Source of the DNA: Prorocentrum cordatum
Lineage: Eukaryota; Sar; Dinophyceae; Prorocentrales; Prorocentraceae
Length of the DNA: 64,000 bases
Direction of reading: 5' to 3'
Assembly (NCBI GenBank): GCA_963575745.1
Contig: CAUYUJ010014551.1
Location: 324,136-388,135, forward strand
In this document: in pieces, positions 53,181 through 63,659 of the stretch
Layout: the number at the start of each line of letters is the position of its first letter
How positions within the stretch are numbered: position 1 is the stretch's first letter
Translations under genes and position numbers: made by a program
The notes under the pieces: model-generated
The model's database searches: none
Told to the model about the DNA's origin: nothing
What the model saw: only the letters and a program-made list of their open reading frames with translations

Positions 53181-54429
53181 GCAGGTTCTCACCCTGGGTC
53201 CGTGCCGGAAGGTCCAAGGCCCCGAACACGGCCCCTGCTGGAGGCCGACGAAGAGGCAAGAAAAGCCTTCCCAACACACAGCGCCTCCACTGAGTGGGGC
53301 CCAGGCACACACACAGATAAATACACACAGATCCCAGGATCCCTCACATGTTCCAACCTTCTCAGGAGTTTCGTCTCCCCCCCCCTGTCTATATTTTTCT
53401 TTATTTTCCTGGGAGTCGACGGTTCATCTTGTCTGTGTGTTTTTCCCCCTCCTGACGAACCTGCACCGCACCCCCACTCCTGCTCGCCGCAAGGCGGTGC
53501 CGGGCCACCTCCGCCCTTAGCTGGCTCCAACCTCCGACCCCATCTAGACTCGCCGGTCGGAAGAAGTAGGCAGAAACATGACGTGGGAAGGCGCTGGAGG
53601 AAGCCTGGGCTTCCGCCCGCCCCTTGAAGCGGAGGGATGAGGCAAACCCGCCCGACTCTTGAAGTAGGAAGGCACTTAGAAAGTAGACTGAGATCAGGGG
53701 ATCAACAAATACCAGCTTTGTCAGCGACCAGCATGTAGAGTCGGACCTGGGCCAGAATGACATCCCTCGAGAGTACGAGACCCTCCGTCGGCCGAAACGG
53801 ACAGCACATCCCAGGGTACCCTCCACGGGGTGCGCGAGAACACCCCAGAAAGCACAACAACAAACCTTAGGAGACCCTCCCCGAACCGACCTCGATCTTA
53901 TACCTCGGTCCGGCTGCGCGCCTGCCGTGCCCTTCTTGCCGAAACGCCCTCGCACTCGGGAGCCGAAGCTCGGCCCCAGAGAGGGGAACGGGGGGCCGGG
54001 TGGGGGTGGAGATCCGCCGAATTTCCCTGAGGAGACGTCAGGCCAGGCACACGGGGATCGTTTGGGGATCGCTCCTCCGCCCCCCCCCCTCCCTCCCTCT
54101 TTCTCCTCCTCCCCCTCCTCTCCCTCCTTACACTGCCTCCTCCTCCTCCTCCTCCTCCTTCTCCTCCTCCTCCTGGTTCCTGGTTCCTGACGGCGTTGAC
54201 GTCTTCGGACGCTGCCGCTTCCCCCAGAGAGGCCTGGTCGAGCCCCTCAATGGGAGCAGACGAAAGCGCAAAATTCTGAGACCGCAGGAGGAGGGGAACT
54301 GACATAACAACATTACCTCGGGAGAAACGGAAGGAGTACAGGGCAGTTTCTAATACATAGGATTAATTATCCCAGTGCGACCCTACCTAGGAGTTGAAGC
54401 CCCTACGAAAGCAGCATTAGTAGCAACAG

Positions 54430-55490
54430 AAAAGCTAAGCTAAAGCTAAGATAAAGCTAAGCTAAAGCTAAGCTGAAGTTAAGTTAAATCTAAGCTAAAG
54501 CTAAGCTAAAGCTAAGCTAAAGCTAAGCTAAAGCTAAGCTAAAGCTAAGCTAAAGCTAAGCTAAAGCTAAGCTAAAACTAAGATAAAGCTAAGCTAAAAC
54601 TAAGCTAACGCTAAGCTTGAGCTAAGCTAAAGCTAAGCTAGAGCTAAGCTGAAGCTAAGCTAAAGCTAAGCTGAAGCTAAGCTGAAGCTAAGCTGAAGCT
54701 AAGCTGAAACTAAGTTACAGCTAAGCTAAAGCTAAGCTGAAGCTAAGATGACGCTAAGCTAACGCTAAGCTAAAGCTAAGCTGAAGCTGAGCTGGAGCTA
54801 AGCTAAAGCTAAGCTAAAGCTAAGCTAAAGCTAAGCTAAATATAAGCTAGAGCTGAGCTAAAGCTAAGCTAGAGCTAGGCTGAAGCTAAGCTAACGCTGA
54901 GCTAGAGCTAAGCTAACGCTAAGCTAAAGCTAAGCTGAAGCTAAGCTAAAGCTAAGCTAGACCTAAGCTGAAGCTAAGCTGAAGCTAAGCTAGAGCTAAG
55001 CTAGAGCTAAGCTGAAGCTAAGCTGAAGCTAAGCTGAAGCTAAGCTAAAGCTACGTTAAAGCTAAGCTCAAGCTAAGCTGAAGCTAAGCTAAAGCAAAGC
55101 TAAAGCTGAGCTAAAGCTAAGCTAAAGCTAAGCAAAAGCTAATCTAAAGCTAAGCTAGAGCTAAGCTAAAGCTAAGCTAGAGCTAAGCTGAAGCTAAGCT
55201 AACGCTAAGCTAGAGCTAAGCTAAAGCTAAGCTAACGCTAAGCTCAAGCTAAGCTGAAGCTAAGCTAAAGCTAAGCTAGACCTAAGCTGAAGCTAAGCTG
55301 AAGCTAAGCTAAAGCTAAGCTAGAGCTAAGCTAAAGCTAAGCTAGAGCTAAGCTGAAGCTAAGCTAAAGCTACGTTAAAGCTAAGCTGAAGCTAAGCTAA
55401 ATCTAAGCTAAAGCTAAGCTAAAGCTAAGCTAAAACTAAGCTAAAGCTAAGCTAACGCTAAGCTAAAGCTAAGCTGAAGCGAAGCTAAGC
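54430..55490. repeat. 11-bp satellite CTAAAGCTAAG, about 1.06 kb
   Basis: The unit CTAAAGCTAAG repeats roughly 95 times with substitutions at the A triplet (GAAG, ACG, AGAG). Each unit carries two AGCT sites. The 11-bp period is close to one DNA helical turn. The array is AT-richer than its surroundings and ends in a GCTAAGCTGGG transition. Confidence 0.97.
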
Positions 55491-57539
55491 TGGGTGAACC
55501 CAGGGGGCGCAACTGGGGGAACCGCGGGGCGGGGACTGGGGGAACCGCCCGGGGCGCTTTACACTGCCCGGACCCTTTAAGCTAAGAGAGTAAGAACCCT
55601 TCTAGGCAGAGCCTAGGTAGGAAAAAAACGATCGGATCTTTAATACATGATTAATGTATGAATAAATACATGCATGAACTCATCGTTGTTTTTAGTACTG
55701 GATCCCTGCAGGTTCAATACGTGATCCGCACGCGGAGCATGCATAAAAAGCGGCACTGTAGGGCCAAGGCAGCAGCGCAACGTGGCGGCGCGCGGCGGGT
55801 GAGGGCCCGAGGAACCCGTGGTGGGCCCTCGCTCCTGCAGGTCGCGCGGCCCGCTTGGGCCACCGCCCTGAGGGCGCCCTGGGTCACCCCCCCGTAGGGG
55901 GTGCCCGCCTGTGCCGAGGATGGGGCGGGGGCGGGCGTGGAGGCACTCACTGGGCCTTGTCTTCATCCTCCCCTTGTCCTCCTCCTCCTCCTCCTCCTCC
56001 TCACCTTCTCCTCCGCCTTTTGCTTTTTCTCGTGGGGATACCTAAAAGGTCTCATGGAACCTGTAAGGATTCACACCTGCGGCCGGCTCCCAGGCGTTAT
56101 CGTTACGAGGGGACGGGGGGTCGGGGGGGAGGGGGAGGGGGCAACACGCATTACCCCTGGAACCTCTAAAAGAACAGCCTCGCGTGGGATTTACGTCGGA
56201 CGTCCGCCAGAACATCGCCGCTCGAACAACGTCCCAGAACTTACGTGGCGGACGTGTGGGCTAGATAAAACAGATATTGCGCGCCGCACGGAGCCTCCAG
56301 GATGTTCCTCATGACTCGCGGAGCCTGGAGACTCATACAGGACCACGTCGTGAATAAAAACACGACGGGAGGGTTCGGGCAGTGTTCGGCCTCGGGTGGG
56401 CCCTGGCCGCCATGCCTCGGGACCGTCAAAAACGCCTCAGGATGCAAAACTGGGCCTGGGGAAAGGACTTCCGGGGACCGCGTATTTATTCTTGTGAATG
56501 CCGTGACAATGGACACCCTAACAGCCCTACCATTGAATTAGCATGTGCTTAACGTTCTGGAATGCGAGCACCCTGTATCCATGACGCGCAGAAGCGGCTG
56601 ACAGTCCAATCTGCACTGTGTGCACGAGGAGTGCAGGGATCGCCCATGACAGGGTACGTGCAGGCGAGCAAGATATCAGGGAAACCCTTCCCTGGTCACG
56701 GGGCTGCTGCTGCTCAGGCCAAGAACTGACGGTCCACTTATCCCAGTCCCGCAATCACATGCTCGGCAACCAACCAACAAAAGAATCGCCTCCATTCCCC
56801 TTTCGTCGCCTCCCTAGAAACAAAAGCACGTGGGCGGACCCGCGAACAACATCTGCAAGATCCCAACGAGAGCCAACAAACGCACTGATCTGAACACGAA
56901 CTGTCTGGTCATGCCTCGATTACTACTTCTTGCGAAGTCGCACATCGGGCGTGTCGGGTCCTTGGCAAGGCGCGCTGGACTGGCATTCGGTCGATGCAGC
57001 GTTTACAGACTGGCCGCTCCCTGCTGAATATTTTCCCCTGGGGAACAGCGCCCAACAACCCTAAACTGCCGCTCGCTTGCCGATCCGGATCTCCGTATCT
57101 CTTGGATGTCATCGCTTTGGGTTTCCCTGTCGCCGTCGACGTTGAGGTTCTTCCCAGTATTGGTCCGAAGGAAGACGGTGTCTGTGGGTCAGCCGCAATT
57201 TGTCTCAAGAGCCATGTCAACAGCTAAGACGCGACTCCAAGCCACGCAACAAGTACCCCCGAGTGGCCATTAAACTACAACTACAACTGCAAAGAGCTCA
57301 TGAGCGCCGGCCACATCGGAACAAACGGCGTGCCAGACCCGGGCGAGGATTTTGCATTGGAGCTTTGGTAGATCGGGCATGCAAGGGCGACCTCGGCTTT
57401 CCAACTTCGACGCTCTGAACCCCCAATGAGCAAGCTGTCGGTAATCTTTCGACTAGGATCTCCATGGACACATCTTGATTATGTTGGCCCTCGGACCCCC
57501 CTCTGAACGAGTCACTGGAGTCTCGGGGGCGTCCAGGAG
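55491..57539. other. Unassigned stretch
   Basis: Mixed sequence with a short TCC tract at 55975-56005. Small ATG frames exist, for example 56302-56541 and 56994-57227 on + and 56909-57220 on minus, but none has recognisable content. Confidence 0.4.
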
Positions 57540-57700
57540 GGGAGCGTTGAAGAAAGGGTGTCGCAAATCATGGCCCGAGGAATGTGCGCGGAAGAAGGGG
57601 GGCCAGGGGACGTATTGGGAGGTCTGATGACCCTGGCTATGATATCCACCCCCCGAAGTGGTCACCACCCCTCTCTTGGCCGCCCCCGCGGAATCAAAAG
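57540..57700. repeat. Dispersed repeat shared with 60010-60180
   Basis: Shared order: AAGGGTGTCGCAAATCATGG, ATGTGCGCGG, CCAGGGGACGTA, then ATGATATCCACCCCCC and CACCCCTCTCTTGGCCGCCCC. The copy at 60.0 kb has the same blocks with substitutions. The rest to 58045 is unassigned, with a short TCC tract near 57890. Confidence 0.7.
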
Positions 57701-58045
57701 GGCCTCTCTTGGCGGTGCCCGAGAGCCCCAGGACCCTCATCTCGCGCACCCGAACAATTGCCAGCACCGAGCACGAGGGATAATCATGAGACGATGAGGC
57801 GAGGCGCTGCATCAGGGTTGGGAATGCATCCCAGTCCCGATGAATCAACGTGTGTACACGATGGTTTCCTCATGTAGCTAAAATCGCCCTCCTCCTGCTC
57901 CTCCTCCTCCTCACCTTCCTCCTCCACCTCATCGGGCCATTCGTTCCCGCGATATATGCATGATGGCCGCGTTTGACTGCGAATGGTTAGGGTTGATGCT
58001 CGATTGCCTCAGCTATCGGGATACAGCCTGCCGCAACCTATAGCA

Positions 58046-58083
58046 CTAGAACCACGCGCGCGCTTCGCGCGCGCTTAGGTTCT
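58046..58083. repeat. Short hairpin, copy 2
   Basis: Nearly identical to 141-180 (AGAACC ... GGTTCT with GCGCGCGC stems). It again lies to the left of a TCTTGGGCC-type array. Confidence 0.8.
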
Positions 58084-58104
58084 GTCGAGTCACAGACCCA
58101 GGAA

Positions 58105-58165
58105 TCCTCCTCCTCCTCCTCCTCCTCCTCCTCCTCCTCGTCCTCGTCTTCCTCCTCATCATCGT
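58105..58165. repeat. (TCC)n tract
   Basis: Short TCC run leading into the array. Confidence 0.9.
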
Positions 58166-58199
58166 CCTTTCCCGAGCGATACAATAACAACTTGCGTGG

Positions 58200-59395
58200 A
58201 ACCCCTCTCGGGCCCATCTTGGGGCTCTCTTGGGCCGCCTTTGGAGCCTCTTGAGGCGTCCTGGGTCTCTCGTGGGGGCTTCTTGGAGCTCTCTTGGCGC
58301 CTCCTGGAGCCTCTTGGGGCCGAAAGCTCGGAATTCTTCAGTGGCTTTCTCCCTCTGGGACCCCTCTCGGGCACGCCTTGGGGCTCTCTTAGGCCATTTT
58401 GGAGTCCAATTTTGCCGTCCTGGGCGCCTCGTAAACCGTCTTGGAACTCTCTCGGGGGCCACCTAGGCCGTCTTGGGAGCCTCTTCGGACGTGTTGGACG
58501 CGGTGAAAACCCAACAGGCGACTATGCGAAAAGTATACGTTTTCCCATAGGAATGGGACCATTTTTGCTTCTTGGACCTCTCTTGGGGTGCCTCTCGGAA
58601 CGTCTTGGGCTGATTTTGGAAGCCTTTTGGCGCCTCTGGGCGGCGTTTTGGCGCCTCCTGGGATGTGTTGGGCCGGAAGCTCGGAATTCGAGAGTGGCTT
58701 TCTCCTTCTGGGACCCCTCTCGAAGTCGTCTTGGGGTTCTCTTGGGCCGTCTTGGGGCCGTCCTGAGCCACTCGTGCGCAGCCTTGGAGCGCTCCCGGAG
58801 GCCTCCTAGGCCGTCTTGGAGGCCTCTTGGGCCGTCTTGGACGCGGTGAAAGCCCAAGATGCGAACATGCGAAAAATATACGCTTTCCCATAGGAATGGC
58901 ACGATTTTTGTTTCTTGGACCTCTCTTGGGGTGCCTCTCGGAACGTCTTGGGGTGCTTTTGGGAGCCTTTTGGCGCCTCTTGGCGGCATTTTGGCGCCTC
59001 CTGGAGCCTCTTGGGCTGGAAGCTCGGAATTCGAGGTTGGCTTTCTCCGTCTGGGACTCCTCTCGAACTCGTCTTGGGGCTCTCTTGGGCCGTCTTGGGG
59101 CCGTCCTGGGCCACTCGTGCGCAGCCTTGGAGCGCTCCCGGAGGCCTCGTAGACAGTCTTGGGCGCCTCTTGGGCCGTCTTGGACGCGGTGAAAGCCCAA
59201 GAGGCGAACATGCGAAAAATATACGTTTTCCCATAGGAATGGCACGATTTTTGCTTCTTGGGCCTCTCTTGGGCTGCCTCTCGGAGCGTCTTGGAGGCTT
59301 CTGGGACCTTCTTGGTGTCATGACAGGCGTCTTGGAAGGCATCTGGAGCCATCGGAGCGCGTTCCGAAGCCGCCTGCGAACGATCTTGGACGGCG
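58200..59395. repeat. About 343-bp tandem array, three diverged units, related to the 386-bp array
   Basis: GACGCGGTGAAA recurs at about 58497, 58839 and 59184 (342 and 345 apart), each followed by the AT-rich core (TATACGTTTTCCCATAGGAA). The rest is degenerate TCTTGGGCC-type repeat with GAAGCTCGGAATTC. Core and filler match the 1.4-3.05 kb array on the same strand, but units are more diverged and shorter. Confidence 0.9.
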
Positions 59396-59405
59396 TCCGG
59401 CGGTC

Positions 59406-59502
59406 CGACGAGCCTCCGGGCCCCCCGGGGCCCACATTTGCGGTCGGGGTCCCGGCCCCGGGCCCCCGGACCCCCGGACCCGGTGCGCCGTTATATGTAT
59501 AC
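59406..59502. repeat. Conserved segment flanking the 343-bp array
   Basis: It matches 3149-3238 from CGACGAGCCTCCGGG to GCGCCGTTATATGTATAC, with a short duplicated CCCCCGGA. Its presence to the right of both arrays suggests a shared unit boundary. Confidence 0.85.
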
Positions 59503-60009
59503 TTGCGGAGACAATACTATGGGATGCGCTTCCACAAGTTACCCTGCATCGTCGCACACATTGTATGAAGTACTGCAAGTATGGTGACCGTGGAGTCTGA
59601 ACATAAAAAGAGCGCACGCTGATCGGCCGAAGCCACGCGGCCATGACCTCGTATGACAACGCCTGAATCCCAGCACTGCTTGCGGACAAGCGGCACGGCT
59701 GCTGTCCAACCTCAGCCGATATTATCCCGTACATCTCAAGTGGCTCTTCGGCGGTGGACAAACCTCCCTTTAGTAGACCTCCCCTTAATGAAAACAGCCT
59801 GGGACCGAAACCGACGGAACTGGACCCGCAAACATGACGGCCGCGACGCCCTCTCGCGAACCGAAAACGGCCAATGCCTTGATCGACGTGTCAGGGTAGG
59901 AGGTCTGTCCAACCCCGAGCTCTAGACTGCACGCACGCGCCCTTCCAGAAGCTGGCCCCCCTCGGGCAGCGCTCCTTCGCGCGATTCGGGAGCGGCCAAG
60001 AAGGGGGTG

Positions 60010-60180
60010 TCCAAGAGGGGGGGGTGCAAATCATGACTGGCGGCATGTGCGCGGCCCAGCGAGGTGGCCAGGGACGTAGTGAAACAAGAAGAGGCGCCAT
60101 GAAATCTGGGGAAATATCATGGCCCAGGCCATGACATCCCCCCCCCTAATCATCACCCCCCTCTTCGCCGCCCCCGAGCG
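60010..60180. repeat. Second copy of the 57540-57700 repeat
   Basis: GCAAATCATGACTGGCGG, ATGTGCGCGG, CCAGGGACGTAG and CATGACATCCCCCCC blocks are in the same order as at 57.5 kb. The preceding 59503-60009 is unassigned. Confidence 0.7.
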
Positions 60181-60280
60181 ATGGCCCGTCGGCGCACGCG
60201 TGGGCCGTGGCACGTCGAGCACGCCGCGGCACGAGGCGTGCCTCGACGCGCCCAGCCAAGGTGCCCAGGGGCCTGAGAGT
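60179..60280. repeat. Local duplicate of 60775-60885
   Basis: CGATGGCCCGTCGGCGC, CGTGGCACG, GCGTGCCTCGACGCG and CAGCCAAGG..GCCCAGGGGCCT occur in both places, each time directly to the left of a TIR family 2 element. This suggests a segmental duplication carrying the element. Confidence 0.7.
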
Positions 60281-60436
60281 AAGTCGGGCACGTCCCCCAT
60301 ACTGAGGGATTTTGGGGCGCCAGATTAAACGTACCCCCACAGACCTTCCAAATGTTCAACAATAGTCAGAACATTGTCACCCGACTATGTGTTGACTATG
60401 TTTGGACATTCCTCCTGTAGGGGCACGTCCCCCTAC
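60281..60436 (+). mobile_element. TIR family 2 element, copy 3
   Basis: Left AAGTCGGGCACGTCCCCCAT; interior GGGATTTTGGGG and GACTATGTTTGGACATT; right CCTCCTGTAGGGGCACG. Its right end overlaps the left end of the next copy, so the two sit head to tail. Confidence 0.75.
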
Positions 60437-60720
60437 TGAGGGACTTTGGGCGACAAATTTAGAATTCCCCCACAGACCTTCCAAATGTTCAACAACAATG
60501 TTTACGCAGAAAGCATCTGTACACCACCACCGTGCCAGGCCAGGGCCATCCTGGGCCCTAGGATGGTGTATACGCCCTCCTGGCCGAGCCAGGAGGGTCT
60601 ATACACCATCCTACGGCCAAGGATGGCCCTGGCCTGGCACGGTGGTGGTGTATAGATGCCTTCGTCGGATTGTTTGGCTATGTTTGAACACTCCTCCCGT
60701 AGAGGGACAGGCCCGACTTA
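60421..60720 (+). mobile_element. TIR family 2 element, copy 4, split by a foldback
   Basis: Left end GGGCACGTCCCCCTACTGAG and right end CCGTAGAGGGACAGGCCCGA. The interior is interrupted by the palindrome at 60513-60659; removing that restores a length of about 153 bases, close to the other copies. Confidence 0.75.
60513..60659. mobile_element. 147-bp foldback nested in a TIR family 2 element
   Basis: GCATCTGTACACCACCACCG pairs with CGGTGGTGGTGTATAGATGC at the far end. Pairing continues through TGCCAGGCCAGGGCCATCCT and its complement and through ATGGTGTATA, giving arms of about 60 bases. The small loop is CTCCTGGCCGAGCCAGGAG, itself palindromic. Nearly the whole element can fold. Confidence 0.92.
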
Positions 60721-60883
60721 AGCAGGCGCGCGCCCATTCCAGAAGTTGGCCCCGTGGGCGGCGCTCCTTCGCGCGATGGCCCGTCGGCGCGCGCGGGCCG
60801 TGGCACGCCGAGCACGCCGTGGCACGGCGTGCCTCGACGCGGCCAGCCAAGGATGCCCAGGGGCCTAAGAGGCGACCCCAGCA

Positions 60884-61044
60884 TTCGGTCGGGCCTGTAC
60901 CCCTACAGGGGGATTTTGGGACGAAGCATAAAAAAGTACCCCAAACAGATTCCCAAATAGCCAAAAAATGCTCAACACATAGTCCCCAGACTGTTTTGTT
61001 GACTATCTTTGGATGCTCCTCATGTAGAGGGACGGGCCCGACTT
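60884..61044 (+). mobile_element. TIR family 2 element, copy 5
   Basis: Left GGTCGGGCCTGTACCCCTAC and right complement AAGTCGGGCCCGTCCCTCTA; interior GGGATTTTGGGACGAAGCATA. Target duplication unclear. Confidence 0.8.
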
Positions 61045-61189
61045 ACCCCTAGAAGCTCAAAAGTGAAAGAACCCAACATGCCCCAAGCGAGATCACAGAA
61101 AACATTAACCACAAACCAGCGCAATGTTTGAGTTCGTTCGCTTCCCATTCCTTTGCTGCCCAGCGTGGCACCCAAAGCGTTCAGGAGTG

Positions 61190-61500
61190 CCCCAGGACGG
61201 CTCTGGAACACCCCAGCAGAATTCAAAGACGGCCCAGGAGGACTCCAAAACAGAGGGTCCTGGAGAGCCCAGAAAAAAACCCAGAGACCGCCAAGATGGC
61301 CCACAGCCGACAAAGGGGGGCTCCAGAAGGCGCTACAAAACCACCCCGGCACGGCCCGAGAGGACCCAAAACGTCCCCGAGACGTCCCCAGATGGCCTCA
61401 CGAGGCACCCAGGACGGTCGCAGAGAGCCCCAAACGGCTCACGAGAGGCACCGGCGAGAGCCCCAAGATGCCCCAAGAGTCATTGCAACGCCTTCCCCTC
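61190..61500. repeat. Degenerate GGCCCCAAGA-type repeat tract (inverted)
   Basis: Phrases such as ACGGCCCAGGAGG, CCCCAGATGGCC and GCCCCAAGATGCCCC recur, in the orientation opposite to the 58-kb array. A CCCATTCCTTTGCT phrase near 61145 may be a remnant of the AT-rich core. Confidence 0.65.
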
Positions 61501-62871
61501 CCCCCTTGCCCTCTCTCCCACGTCTCCTCCGCCTCCTCTTATAACTGATGCATGTCAGTCGCATATAATTACGGCGCTGAGCCCTGAGGAAGACAATCAT
61601 CCAACGTTGCAGCTTCCTCGCCCCGTAGAAGCGGCGTGCCGCATGCTATGGCACTCCAAAAGCCAATGATACGAAGTGTCACATATCAAATTAGCATGGG
61701 CGTTTCTTGACATGTCGCATCGCAAGGCGTTGCGCAGGCACGGAGGCAGAACTTGCAAGTATGCAAGTAACACCTGGCCGACATTGTAATGACGCTTGCC
61801 TGTGCGTCACCTTGCTACCAACCGTGATTGGATTCAAATCGTCAGCCTACCTGGGGTGCTGTGAGGGGCACATTCATCGCCCAACCACCGATTTCACATG
61901 CACCCTACGAGAACAGCGCTGATGCTTGTAGTGAGCAACGACTTGCGCCAAGCGGTTGAAACCGCCCGATGTGTCGGTCGTCAGCCTACAGTCTAGGCGC
62001 CATGTGGGGTCTCTTCTGGGGAGCCTTAGAGTCGGCATGTTCGACCCCCATCTCACACCAGGCCCTGCGAAATCCGCGTGGCGGCGCGGTCAAGCTCGTT
62101 GTCCTTGTCAGCTATGTTTCATAATGGTGTCCAAGACTAGGTTATACTCAAAAACGCATGCATGCCGTCGTTGATGTTTGGCTTTGCTGAGGGGTGCGTC
62201 TCGGACGAGATTTGCGCACAATTGGACGGCGATGTTACATTCCCATTGTGCCAGGGTTGACGCCTACTTGTCTTTCGAACACACATCCAGATTGGGCAAT
62301 GTTCGAACACGATATAGGCACCATGATGTGTACGGATGCGGTCCAGACGTGCCTGCGATGAGGCAATATAGATAGTCGCGGGCTTCCGAGGGTACATGTA
62401 TATGTATGAAGAGAGAGAGAGAGAGAGAGAGAGAGACAAAACACACAAAAATAAAGATATAGACAGAGATGGAAAGAACACATGATAGAAAACAGCAAGG
62501 ATAGAGAACACGATAATGAGACAGAGACAGAGAGAAGGAGAAAGAGAGAGCCATGTCCGGACAATGCTGCAATCACATCAGCAAGAGACATAATTCTGTC
62601 CTCTGCCCAGACAGAGGTGAATCATATAAACGGACAGCACTGTTCTGAGGCCAGATCTGCCGCAAACGCCTGGACCTGGCCGAATCCAACTGCGGGGCGG
62701 CTCGGTGATTGAAGGAGTCATGAGACCAGAACCCAAGTCTCGCAATCGGTGAAGTGACAGCGGTGAAGAAGATTTCCGCCCACGTCGCAAAATAATGGAC
62801 GCGCTATGGTACTGCTCTTCTCGACACATCTGCGCAAGGTTCGCCCCCCTAGCAATCAAGATAGGCTGCTC
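61501..62871. other. Unassigned stretch with a short GA microsatellite
   Basis: (GA)n lies at 62409-62437. The remainder has normal composition, is not repetitive and contains no recognised gene on either strand. Confidence 0.45.
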
Positions 62872-63600
62872 CTAACGCCGAGAAGCTGTCCAGACAAGGT
62901 TGCGGAGAGAGCACGAATCGAAGAAGCAGTCTCCTTCGGACCAGATTGTCCCGCCTCCCTCTTTCGTGATAGTCATACGCTGCCACTCCCCCTGCTTCTT
63001 CTGTCGAGCGCGGACCTTGCCGCCTTGCGCGTCCACGTAGTAGCCAGTGTGGGTCTTCAGAAAAATTACGTCTCCAGATTGGACAGACCCGTCACCCTCG
63101 TCTGCTGGACCTTCAGCGACCACCTTGATACTCTTGGTGGTGGTCGGGACCGTCGTCTTCCTCGTGGTAGAGGCGCTCGTTGTAAGTGTTGCTGGCTCCG
63201 TGGTAGTGGTAGGCGCCAGTGTTGTCGTACTTGCTCCCAGCGTTGTAATCTTCTTGGTAGCCCGACTGGCTTCGGGCCCCACTGCCTCTACCGATGAAGC
63301 GATGCTGGTGGTCAGCGGCGAGGTTGCTGTAGAGACGGTTGTCGAAGTGGCTGTTGTCTCCGTGCCTGTGCCCGACGTGCCAGAAGTGCCAGACCTGGTC
63401 GGAGACGGCTCTCTTGGCTTCTTCTTTGCCCTCTCTTCCTCCGGGGCATACTCCTTCTCCCTCTCGACCTGCTCGTCGCCGTTCTCCTTCGGCGGCTCGG
63501 CGGGCTGCTCCGCCAGAGGCTGCTCGCCGGTGCCCTCGCAGGGGGCGGCCGCTCGGCGCCGGAGGGCTGGAGCGGGCACGCCGACGACCGGGCCACCGCC
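62872..63600 (-). CDS. 3' part of a gene encoding a Thr-rich linker and an HTG beta-trefoil-like repeat
   Basis: A minus frame ends in TAG (62874-62872). From N to C it shows an acidic/basic segment (KENGDEQVEREKEYAPEEER), a Ser/Thr/Ala-rich low-complexity linker of about 110 residues (TTTLAPTTTTEPATLTTSAS within it) and one repeat: SGDVIFLKTHTGYYVDAQGG, then KVRARQKKQGEWQRMTIT. A second repeat starts (GGGTIWSEGDCFF) but is cut short, so an AG|GAG donor there is possible and the true gene may continue. Fascin-like trefoil repeats bind actin or glycans in other families; the function here is unknown. The upstream exon boundary is not resolved because the frame runs into a GGA microsatellite. 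Confidence 0.55.
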   Translation of the reverse strand, partial: GGGPVVGVPAPALRRRAAAPCEGTGEQPLAEQPAEPPKENGDEQVEREKEYAPEEERAKKKPREPSPTRSGTSGTSGTGTETTATSTTVSTATSPLTTSIASSVEAVGPEASRATKKITTLGASTTTLAPTTTTEPATLTTSASTTRKTTVPTTTKSIKVVAEGPADEGDGSVQSGDVIFLKTHTGYYVDAQGGKVRARQKKQGEWQRMTITKEGGGTIWSEGDCFFDSCSLRNLVWTASRR

Positions 63601-63659
63601 CGCCCACTCTCGCCAGGGGGGCCGCCGCGCGAGTGCCCCGAGCGGGCCCCGGCGGAGCT

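Noticed and set aside
56542-56580. ATG frame starting MCLTFWNASTLYP as the start of a second LINE endonuclease
   Set aside because: It stops after 13 codons and no further endonuclease or RT motif follows.
57980-58000. GGTTAGGGTT as telomeric repeat
   Set aside because: It occurs once only; no tandem array.
37040-63200. One gene spanning both HTG trefoil exons
   Set aside because: SF3B1, on the same strand, lies between them; nested single-gene structure over 26 kb is not supported.
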